Shown: piece after piece, positions 1 through 11,100 of the stretch
How positions within the stretch are numbered: the stretch's first letter is position 1
Layout of the letters: each line of letters starts with the position of its first letter
Source of the DNA: Ovis canadensis
Taxonomy: Eukaryota > Chordata > Mammalia > Artiodactyla > Bovidae
Assembly: GCF_042477335.2 (NCBI RefSeq)
Contig: NC_091262.1
Span: 43,993,001-44,057,000, forward strand
Direction: 5' to 3'
Length of the DNA: 64,000 nucleotides
Translations under genes and position numbers: made by a program
The notes under the pieces: model-generated
The model's input: the letters and a program-made list of their open reading frames with translations, nothing else
Database searches by the model: none
What the model was told of the DNA's origin: nothing

Positions 1-1963
1 GTGTGGGTCCTACAAAGACACCCCACCCCCCACTGGATCCCCCCAGCCTCACACACGTATAAGATGGTCCTGAGAGACTGTTGCTGCCTGGCTTTCCAGC
101 AGCAGGCTCAAAGGAGCTGGATACCCGGCATGTCAGCACTCTGAGTCCTGGCTGGAAAACTGAAGGGCTGGGTGTGCCCCAGGACCTACTAGTGTGGGGC
201 TGAGGCATGTTGGACCCCAGTCAGAGGAGCCCCCGGCTGGGTCTGAATCAGCGGAGTGGGTAAACCCCCCAGTCACATCTTAAATTGTGTCCTACCAGAC
301 GAAAAGGAGCCCCAGGGCCAGGTTGACCCTACACAGACACACACACACACACCCCTACCCCTACACCCCTCAGCTGATGTTCAGCCCCAGGTTGCAGGAC
401 CAGGGAGCCCAGGATGAGGCTAGCAATCAGAAACCTCCTTGCTCCCTGCCAGACCTCAGCTGCCGTGGTTTAGAACTTCTATTTGAGATGAAGTGTTTGA
501 GGCAGGCTCATGATCGGATGGGAGGAGCTTTTCACTTAGGGCAGCCCAGCAAGAGGACACGCAGGCTGGCAGCCTGGCTGGCATCACATCCTGACCATCG
601 CTGCCCCCCTACATGACCCAGGGCACATGACGCACTGCCATGGACCCTGGATGTGTTAGGAAACAGTGGTAGTAGAGTTTTCTGCTTGGGGGTTGTAAGG
701 AGCAGATGAAAGAGTTCCCGTTCAGCACCCAGAGCCAGCCTGGCCTGCAGTCATCTAGGGCAGAAGACTGGGTCCCACACCTGCTCATATGCCCCATGCC
801 CATCTTAAAGGGTCTGTTTCCAGCTGACACAAAGGGTCCAGGTGATTCTAGGTGGAGAGGGGCCCCCAGAGTCCTCAGCAGGAGTCTAGTGACTGAGGCT
901 CTGGGTGGAGCCTGGGCCCTGCCACCACCCAGCGGCCTTGGGAGACCACACGGATCACCCTCCCTGGCCAGGGAATGCAGCTCCTCTGAAATCTGGACTC
1001 CCAGATCCCAGGGACTGACTGCCCCCCAGCCTCTCCCCATTCGGGCCTGCACGTTGGCCTATTTCTCAACCCCTCCATGTTCTGCAGCCCCTCCGTGGCC
1101 CATTGTGTCTCCTCCTTCCCACCTGGCGAGACCCCAGCATCCATCAGCTCTGCCCTTCTTCCCCCTGCCTCCCTCCATCCTAACCTGGACCAGCTCATCC
1201 TGGCTCCCTGATCCAGCACCAGCCACCCTCCAGCCTCCCAGCCTGGAAGACCAGGGGGTTTCTGTCTCCCCCAAGCTGTTTAGCCTGGGACCTCAAGTCC
1301 CACAGATTCTGCTTTCCTCCTGTTGCTGCCAGGAGGGGCACAGGAGGAAATAAGGGAGCAACAGAAGCTGGCAGGCAGGGCTGCCCCTGGGCTGTCTCCC
1401 AGGTGGGTGGCCAGGCAGGGGCCACCTGCAGGCCTTGGTCCTCACACAGATCCCCTTGGTCCCAACCTGAGGTGGAGGGCTGTCGTATCAGCTGTGATGT
1501 GATACTCTGCAGATCCTGGACTGAGCAGGGGAGGCTACAGGCACTCTGAGCAGGGTCACATGTGGGCTTAGGGGTCCAGAAGACTTCAGAGGGAAGGGCC
1601 TCTGGGCTGGATCTTGAGGGGGAGGCCCCACAGTGGAGGAGTGGGGAGACTGTTGGGAGTAGAAGGGATGGTTTGTGGAGAGGCCTAGCCCTGGGGGGTG
1701 GGATGAGTTATTTAAACAGCTGGAGTGCTCTGGAAATAGATGGGAAAGACTGGGAGCCTTTCATGCTAGGTTATGTCAAAAAACAGGCTGGGTGAGTAAG
1801 GAGGCTGGAGTTTTCCTATTCAGTTTAAACCTTTAAGCCCCTTCCCACCTCTCCTGCCCTCCTGGACTGGTGAGGCCTCCTTGATGGGTCTCTCAGGCTG
1901 CTCCCTTTAGAGCCCCAGGGGACAGGCAGCCCCTTACCCCACATTTTTGTCCCATCTCTGCAG
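1..1963 (+). other. ADAMTS7: ADAMTS7 intron, 3' part
   Basis: No exon recognised. The HExxH zinc-site exon and the codons expected just before RGWGLC are absent, so they lie upstream. A short (AC)n-type run sits at about 330-355. Bases 1500-1800 have a faint L2-like look that I could not confirm. Confidence 0.7.
330..355. repeat. Short (AC)n microsatellite
   Basis: An interrupted run of CA dinucleotides followed by CCCTA-like units (ccctacccctacacccct). Confidence 0.7.
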
Positions 1964-2108
1964 CCGTGGGTGGGGCCTGTGCCTGGATGACTCTCCCGCC
2001 AAGGATGTCATCGACTTCCCTTCCATACCGCCTGGCGTCCTCTACGATGTGGGCCACCAGTGCCGCCTCCAGTACGGGGCCTACTCTGCCTTCTGCGATG
2101 ACATGGAC
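1964..2108 (+). CDS. ADAMTS7: ADAMTS7 exon: metalloprotease/disintegrin junction
   Basis: First exon in the window. The acceptor follows a pyrimidine tract ending ctgcag. The first base completes a codon begun in an upstream exon. It then reads RGWGLCLDD and continues to CDDMD (residues 1-48). This is the end of the catalytic domain and the start of the disintegrin-like domain. The donor is gtgagt at 2109, phase 0. Confidence 0.96.
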
Positions 2109-5100
2109 GTGAGTGGGGTCGGGGGCAGCCCTCAGCAGCCTGCAGACCCCTCCCAGCCAGGCTCGGTCTACACATATGCCCATGAGACATAGTGGCCTGT
2201 GGGCGAGGCCTCGGGTTGGGCGGCCCTGGATCCAGGTCTGCATTCTGGGTGGGCCATTCACCAACGGTGGGACTTCAGGCAAGCCCCTTACCTACTGGGA
2301 TTTTCTTGTGGCTCAGTTGGTAAAGAATCTGCCTACAATGCAGGAAACCCAGGTTCGACCCCTGGGTGGGGAAGATCCCCTGGAGAAGGGAACGGCAACC
2401 CACTCCAGTATTCTTGCCTGGAGAATTCCAGGGAGAGAGGAGCCTGGTGGGCTATTGTCAACAGGGTCGCAAAGAGTCAGACATGACCGAGCAACTAATA
2501 CTCACCTACTGGAGCTGGATTGTACGAGGTAAAATAAAACCTCTACTGTCAGGTCCTGGGGAAGATCGCCCGAAGTGGTGGCCACGGGCATGTCAGAGAC
2601 CCTGCAGCTTCTAATCAGGGTGTCTCCAGATGGGGGGCTGGAGCTGGAGAGGTGTGGGTGAGCTGGGGACTGCGCTGAGCCACAAATCCGAGTCTGGGGA
2701 AAGATAAGGAGGGACCTCTGGGGCTTCCACCTACAGAATGTGCCAGCCCCGAGGAGGGGTTCCCAGGGGACTCGAGGAGGCAGCGAGGGGGTAGGGCAGG
2801 TGGAGGCGTAGGGGAGGAGGTGAGGGTGTGGCCTTTGCACTCCTCCTTGCAGAACGTCTGCCACACCCTCTGGTGCTCCGTGGGGACCACCTGTCACTCC
2901 AAGCTGGATGCAGCTGTGGATGGTACCAGCTGTGGGGAGAGCAAGGTAGGGGAGCCCCAGTCCAGCTGCAGAGCAGGTGAGTCACCTGCTGCGTCCATGC
3001 TCTGGGCTCAGCCTTGGTTCACAGACTCACCTGTGCTCTCTGCCGACCCCCAGCCCTCTCTGGCCCGAGTCCCCATCTGCAGAATGGAGGCTTTGGGACA
3101 GAGCTTGACTGAGCAGTTCTCCAAGGTGCCTCCACCTTGGAGAGTCAGCATGTGGGCTCTATTTTATTCTTTGTTCAAGTCCACTGTGGGGCCTGTGTCT
3201 TGGTGACTGGAAGGGGGCCTCCTCCAGCCCTTGGGGTCCTCCCCTCTGGGCCCTTCCAGGCCTTCCACCCACCTTGTTCTCACTAGGGTGAGGAGCTTGG
3301 AGTGGGCTTGCTCTGCATTTGTCTGTCTTGGTAGTGGTGTCTGAATGGGGAGTGTGTTCCCGTGGGCTTCCAGCCCGAGGCTGTGGACGGTGGCTGGTCT
3401 GGCTGGAGCGCCTGGTCCCTCTGCTCGCGGAGCTGTGGCGTGGGCGTGCAGAGCGCCGAGCGGCAGTGCACACAGCCTGTGTGAGTGCGGGGCACCTGGG
3501 GCAGGTGGGGTGGGGTGCCCTGAGCAGAGTCAGCGATTCAGTCTGTCTAGTCTCCCGTTCTCAGAAGTATCCCCATGGAGGCCAAGCCTAGAGTGTCCAG
3601 AGCCACTTCGGGCCACTTCTGGGAGTGCCCTGGTGGCTAGTTGAGTCACCACTGCTGACCCTATAGCAGTGAAGGGAACACCAAGGCTTGGAGAGTGGAG
3701 TGACTCATTAGAGGCAGCACCACAAAGCAGCAGCTGATGGGAGGGAGGCAGGGAAGGCAGTGGCTCACAGCTTAGACCCTGAACCTTGGATGGATAGAGT
3801 TCAAATCCCTTCCCCTCTCCTCATGCAGCAGCCCTCTCCACTCCTTCTCAGGGCCTCAGTTTCCAGAGAAAGTATATGATGGGCAACAGCAGTGCCCATC
3901 CAGTAGAGCTGTCATCATGGATAAGTGCACTAAAGCTCTGAAGCTCATCTGTAGTAATTGCTCAGTAAATAGAGCCATGTAGTGACATTGGAGGTGCACG
4001 TGGGTCCAAGATGAGACTGGGGACAGCTGGGAGAATTGATTAGCCTGGGAGGGGTGCTGTGTGACTTGGGATAAGTGGCTTCGTCTCTCTGGGCCTCGTT
4101 TCCCCGTCTCAGAGGGGTGAGGTAAAGATATGGGGAGATGCAGAGGTCTGCTCTTCTGTGGACCTTCACTAGGCTGCCGTGGGAGGGGATCATGGGATTC
4201 CGAGCTAGGGCCTTCTAGGGCTCCATGCTTATACCCCACCCTGCCTCCCTGTCTCTAGATCTGAGCAGGGTGGGAGCAGGTGGGGTGGAGTTGGGGTTCA
4301 GGCTCTGGGCTGGGCCAGGGCCGAGGGGGCTTCCTTTTGACCCGGATGGGGTGCTGCCACCAAAATCATGTCTGCTGGCACGTGGGCTGTTAAGGACACT
4401 GGGTCTCACAGGCTGGAGATTTGGAGTAGCCCCTCCAGCTAGTGCCAGTCAAGTCTGTAGCTTAGCCCAGCCTCTCAATAACCCTCTGCAGAGGCAACCC
4501 CAGTCCCATTTTAGAGATGAGGAAACTGAGGCCTGGAGGGGTCTGGAGACTTCACCAAGGTCACATAGCAGGTTGGGGGTAGAGCCCAGGCCTCGTGCTA
4601 CCACCTTCCCTGAGATCCTTTCAAACAGGGAGACCACGTCTGGGCTGAGGTGGGGGTGAGGGGGGCTGGTGGGCAGGGCAGTAGGAGCGGAGGTGGGAGC
4701 TGGGAGTCTCCGGGTCTCGGGGTGCGGGAGGAGCTGCTCGCCCCAAGGGCCCGCGTCTGGATTCAGGTGTGCGGTGGGCTCCACTGTCAGTGCTCACTCA
4801 CCCCCACCCCGCCCCACAGGCCCAAATACAAGGGCAAATACTGCGTGGGTGAGCGGAAGCGCTTCCGCCTGTGCAGCCTGCAGGCCTGCCCCGCCGGCCG
4901 CCCCTCCTTCCGCCAAGTCCAGTGCAGCCACTTTGACGCCATGCTCTACAAGGGCCAGCTGCACACGTGGGTTCCTGTGGTCAATGACGGTGAGTCCAGC
5001 CGTCCGCGGGGACACTGACGTCTGGGGGGCGGAGGTCCGAGGGCCCAAGGTTTGCCCAGTGACACGGGTGCTGTCTGTGGGGCTGCCGCTCACTCCTTCC

Positions 5101-8100
5101 TGGCTCCTGGGGGCAGCCTTGCAGACACTACCAGCCCAGTGGAGCCCCCCGCCCGCCACTGACGCTCTTCCGGGTGCAAGTCCTGCCCTGCCTGTCCCTC
5201 ATGGCTCCTCTGCTTGGGCCCCAGTGAACCCCTGTGAGCTGCACTGCCGGCCCTCGAACGAGTACTTTGCTGAGAAGCTGCGGGACGCTGTGGTGGATGG
5301 CACCCCCTGCTACCAGGGCCAGGGCAGCCGTGACCTCTGCATCAATGGGATCTGCAAGGTGTGCCCAGCAAGGAAGAGGACCCCCTCTGCCTTCCTCCTG
5401 CTTCCCTCTGGCCACCCTCCCCAGGCTAGGCCACTGGGCTTCCCAGCTCTACCAGTGAAGCCCTTTGAGGGTCTCCCATTACCTCTCAGCAAAGCGCCCC
5501 CCAGTCCTCCTGGGACTGGACCCCCCACACACCATCAGCCTCACTCTCAGCCTCTGCAACTGCACCCCGGCCTGCCTGCCATGGCTTCCGAGATCTGGCC
5601 TGGGCTGGCCTGGCCCCAGCCCGGAAACCAGAGCTCAGGCGGAGGCTCAACCTCCCGCTGGTTGAATGACCCCAGGCAAACGTTTCCTCTGCGATAAGGG
5701 GACTGTCCGTCCAAGAATCCACGTCACAGGGTTAAATGGGGTCAGGGATTGCCGTGCAGGGGCCCGGCCTGGCCGAGAAAGCATCGGTGTTTGCTGACAA
5801 TACTTAAAGACATTTCCAGCAGCAGCGGCGGCTTCTGCTTCCCCTGCCTGAGTCCTCAGCACTGTCTTTCCCCTGCTCCTGACAGGGGAAGCTCCTGGGC
5901 ACAGAGGCCAGGGCTCAGGACCAGCAGAGAACATTGATTCATATGTCGGGGAGATTGCTGTCCCTGCTGGTCAGGGTCCCCTGTATGCCCACTGCCCCGC
6001 CTGCTGGGGCCGTTTACATAGCTTTTCCTCTTGTCTCGTTCAATCTCACAGCACATCATGGTGTGGGTGGCTCCCCCTGTTTTACATCTGGGGAAACTGC
6101 GGCTCAGAGAGGTCAAGGGGTTTACTCGGGACTGGAAGCCGCAACGGTGGTGGGCCCCTGCTCCAGGCCCCAAGCACTCTCCTCCCCACCCTGGCAGACC
6201 CCCAAGGCGGGGGCCAGAGAGGGCTTGCGGCCAATGGCCCAGCACCAGGGGCCTCCCCTCCTGTGCGTTACAGAACGTGGGCTGTGACTTCGAGATCGAC
6301 TCGGGTGCCGTCGAGGACCGCTGCGGGGTGTGCCACGGCAATGGCTCCACCTGTCACACCGTGAGCGGGACCTTCGAGGAGGCTGAGGGCCTGGGTATGG
6401 AGAGGGACCACTGGCTGGGGGCAGGGGGTGCTCTTGGCCTGGTCGGCCTTCTTTGTCTCCCTTTAGCCCCTGCCTGCGTCCTCCTTGGTCCCCACTGAGG
6501 CTAGTGGTGGGAAGCAGACACATTGCCTTGCTGGGTCCAGGATCCAGGCAGGAGTCAGGGCCCCAGGGCTAGATGCAGAGACCTGCCCTCCCAGGGAGTC
6601 CTCTTGCCTCAGGGACTCCAGGCTGGGCTAATGGGTGGCCTTGTGAAGCTTCAGAGAACCCACCCCCACAGCTCTACTCCCGCACCCCAGGACCTGTTTT
6701 GCCTACACTGTTTAAGTGCCGACTGTATGCTGGGTGAGGCAGACACGGAGGTGAAGAGCTTACAGTCTCGTCTTGCAGTGGAGGGGAGACCCCGAGCGGC
6801 TGTGAGAGCCCTGAGGAAGAAGGTCCCGACCTGGGGAGGTCAGGGAAGACTTCCTGTGGGGAGTAAAGTCGAGCTGAATCCTGAGTGAGTCAGCAGAGAT
6901 GAGGAAAAACATTACAACGTGCAGGAAAGAGCTTGTGCGCAGAGGAGCCCGGAGGCAAGGAGGAGTGTGCTGTCTGGGGACCTGACTGCACAGAAGGCAG
7001 GGCTGCCGTGGGGCTTTGAATGCGCGGCCAAGAAGCTTAGATTTCATCCCCAGAGATGCAGACCAGCATGGTGGTTAAAGCTCAGACGTCAGAGCTTGAT
7101 TCACATCCCAGCAGAGCCCTGGGGCAAGTTATGTAAGGTCTCTGTGCCTTGGTGTCCTCGTCTGTAAAATGGGGATAGCAGTAGTGCCTGGGGGTATATA
7201 GGGCTGCTACACATGTAGGGTTCTCGGGATAATGCCAGCCACGGGTGCTGTGTGCTGTGCTTAGTCGACCAGTCATGTCTGACCCTGTGAACTGTAGCCC
7301 TCCAGGCTCCTCATCCATGAGGATTCTCCAGGCAAGAACTGGAGTGGATTGCCATTCCCTTCTCCAGACATGATGGGTACTACTTAGCGAAAGAACAAAA
7401 ACAGTCTTTATAGGCATGAGGAGGACGTTTATCAGGAGAAAGGCCCAGTCAATTGGGTTTTTTAGAAAGGTCATGCTGGCCCCAGGTATAGGGGTTAAGG
7501 CCCAGCCCATTTTTGATAGACTGACTGAGGTTTCCCAGAGAAGGGCCATCGGGCATAGCGGCAGGATTGCAGGAGCCCTTCTGAGGCTGTGGTGACCTAG
7601 AACAGATCTAAGTAGGGAAGTCAGAATCTTAATGATGAACCTTGACATCAGCAGGCGGGGCAAGTGGAAAGAAAGGTGAGGCCAGACTGCAGCTAACCCT
7701 CCTCTTTTCACAACCTGTGCTCAACCCCTGGCCGACAGGGTATGTGGACGTGGGGTTGATCCCGGTGGGTGCCCGCGAGATCCGCATCGTGGAGGTGGCA
7801 GAGGCCGCCAACTTCCTGGCCCTGCGCAGTGAGGACCCGGATAAGTACTTCCTCAATGGCGGGTGGACCATCCAGTGGAACGGGGACTACGAGGTGGCGG
7901 GCACCACCTTCACGTACGCCCGCACAGGCAACTGGGAGAACCTCACATCCCCTGGCCCCACCGATGAGCCTGTATGGATCCAGGTGACTGCCTTCTGGGG
8001 CCAGGCCGGGTCGGGGCAGAGGCGGAGTGCGTGGGACCCAGCCACGAGGCAGGAGTGAGCCCTGGGGCAGTTGGGGAGCCTGGCTCTGAAACGGCCCCAT

Positions 8101-11100
8101 GGGGTAGCCCCAGGTCCCGGAGGTAGCTGAGGTTGGCTCCTTTAGGATGGGTGTCAGGTCTGGGGTGCGGGAGAGGCCACCTCGTGCTCACAGGGCCCCC
8201 GCCTGCCTGCCCCAGCTCCTGTTCCAGGAGAGCAACCCTGGGGTGCGCTACGAGTACATCATCCACAGGGAGGCAGATGGCCACGACCACATTCAGCAGC
8301 CCGAGTTCTCCTGGCGCTATGGACCCTGGTCCAAATGCACAGTCACCTGTGGCACAGGTGAGGAGAGGGGTGGGCACGGCTGCTGCCCAGCGGGGCCTTT
8401 GTCTCTGGGCAGTGAGGCCCGGCTTCAGCCTCTGGCTCATTGCTTGTTTGTGGGGCCTCTCTGAGCTCAGAATGCTGCTTCTGGGCCTCAGTTTACTCAT
8501 CTGTATAATGGGGCTAGCAGTGGTCCTGTCTCACGGGTCCCCTGGGAGAGTAACCAAGGTGAGGCAGGCCCAGCACATGGCACTTGGCCAGCTCGTATGT
8601 CTCCCCCAGAGAGGGGCCAACCGCCCCTCCCTCTTCTCCCTGCTCAGCTCTGACAGGTCCCGTGCCAGCGCTTCTCCCCCACACCTGGGACTTGACCACT
8701 TCATCCTCCTGGAGCCTTACCTGCATCCCCATCAGGGTTGGCTCCTCCCCTCCTCCAGCTTCCCCAGGGACCCCCTCCTCCATGGGGCGCTCCTGTCTGT
8801 CCTGGGAGCCTGGAGCCTAACTTGTCTAGGCTGCTGCCCCTCCCCATGAGGAGGGAGGGGGAGGAGGGAAAGAAAGGAGATGGGAGGGGGAGAATGGAAT
8901 CAGACAGGAACAGGGAGCCAGGATGCAGCAAGGATCTCCCCACCCTACTCTGAGCCTCTTAGCCCAATGGCCCCATTATTCACCACATTTACTTATTTCT
9001 TTAAACTCTTTCTAAAAGGTGTAACAACTCTTCTCCCCATGGTTCCTTCCATATCCCTGCCCATCCCCCCACCCTCAGTGTACAGGGGTCTCCGTATCAG
9101 GAATCTGGGACAGAGAGAGAGGTGTTTGGACATTCTTTGAAATGCCATTATGATTATAAAGTGAACAGTGATGCACTGAGGCTGGACAGAAACCTTCAGA
9201 AGCTGTCAGAATCATCCTTTCTCATATAAGTGTTAAATTTACAAATGCGAAAACAAATACCTTTGATGAGTCAGACACGGGGGAACTGGTTTCCAGCAAA
9301 TTGGTGGCTCCCCACATGAACAGAATGGAATGTGTTGAGCAGCAAGTGGCAGGATCCTGACGAGGGGTGGCTGGAGCAGTAAGGGTTTACTTGTCTCCAC
9401 AGTAAGAAGCCTAGGGTGCACAGTCCAGGCTGGCGGCATGGCCTGCCGTGTTTTTAAGGACCCCTCTCAGCCCCATCTTCCCCTTGTGTGTATCACAAGA
9501 TGGCATCCTTGGTCCAGACTTCTTGCCAGCTCTAGATGGAAGGGAGAAGGGGCAAAGGGAAGGACTTTGCCTTTTTCTCTCTGGCACGACTGTCCCAGAC
9601 CCCCTAGCTGCAAGGGAACCGCAGTGGGGAGTGTTTGGCATGTGACCTTTAACAAACCCAGTGTTCTGTCAGGCAGGAAGGAGAGGGTGGGGTGGGGCAG
9701 GGAGACTAGAGGCTCAGGGAAGGAGTGAGTCCCTCTTCTGTGCTATAGGGGGACAGGGTGAAGGCAGACCCTTATGGAGCTGGTCCTGTCATTGGGCCTC
9801 ACAGGTGTATTGGCGGGAGGAGCACAGCCGTGTAAAGGCCCAGAGGCAGGCAGTGCAGAGGGAGTGAAGGCCAGGAACCATGACAAAGCTAACGGGGGGC
9901 CGTGGGGCCATAGGGGAGTGCCTGGCCACGTGAACTGATGGATTTCTTCCTTGTTGTTTCTGAGCACTGACCCTGCCTGGGGGTGGGGTGTAGACACTGA
10001 GGGTTGTAGTAGGCTGTGGTTGGATTTAGTGCGAGTTGTGTTCTCACCAAGGCAGGTGTTATTGTTACTCCCATTTACAGATGAAGACACTGAGGTTCAG
10101 AGAGGCCAAGTGAGCTGCCCAAGGCTTCCCAGTTAGGAAGCTGCAGGGCTAGACCGCACCCCGCCCCCCGCCCCCCGCCACTGACCCTGCACACTCTGCT
10201 GCCTCCGCAGGGGTGGGGGGTGAAGGCCAGGAGGGCAGTGAGCAGGGGGCAGTAGGGGCCTGCCTTCATCCTGATGGAGGCAGTGAGGCCCAGTTCTGGA
10301 AGGGTTCTGAGCAGAGTGGATGCAGCTGTGTCTCTGGGTGCAGGGTGGTTCGGGCAGGGGGCACCCTGGGTGCCAAGCCCAGGCTAAGCCCCCGTGGCCT
10401 CGCAGGCATGCAGAGGCAGGGCGTGCACTGCACGGAACGGCAGGCGGGGCCTGTAGACGAGAGGCACTGTGACCCCCTGGACCGGCCGGATGACCGTCAG
10501 AGGAAGTGCGGCGAGGAGCCCTGCCCTGCCCGGTGAGCGTGCCGGGCGCCTGACCCCAGGTGCCCCTCACCAGAGGCCCTGGAAGAGCAGAGGGAGCTGG
10601 GCTCTGGGCCCCACTTCCCAAGGCTGGACCTAGCCTCTGGCTGCTCCTGACCTCAGCCTGGGCTCCTCCTCAGTAACCGACACTAGCCAGGGACATCCCT
10701 GGTCATTCATGCTTGGGTCCCTGGATGTGGACACAGGCCTTGGGTCTTGCCCAGGTCTCCCAGGGGTGAAGGCGGCAGGAGCAAAGGGGATTGTGCCCTG
10801 TTGCTGGGCTTTGGGCACCAGAGTGCCATCTCAGGCTTGGAGCTCCGGGGACCCCTCCCCTGGGCTTAGGCCTGACCCTCCCTGAGTCCCGAGTGCCTGA
10901 GAATGCCTGGCGGCCCCACGCTCATCTGCCCTTGTGCGCCCGCAGGTGGTGGGCAGGTGAGTGGCAGCTGTGCTCCAGCTCCTGTGGGCCTGGAGGGCTC
11001 TCCCGCCGAGCTGTGCTCTGCATCCGCAGCGTGGGGCTGGATGAGCAGCGCGCCCTGGAGCCGCCTGCCTGCGAGCACCTGCCCCGGCCCCCTGCTGAAA

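Noticed and set aside
4669..5697. A 342-codon open frame on the + strand spanning two ADAMTS7 exons and introns.
   Set aside because: It is in a different frame from the ADAMTS7 exons (4820-4989, 5225-5358) and its translation is low-complexity. The real frame has conserved cysteines and proper splice sites.
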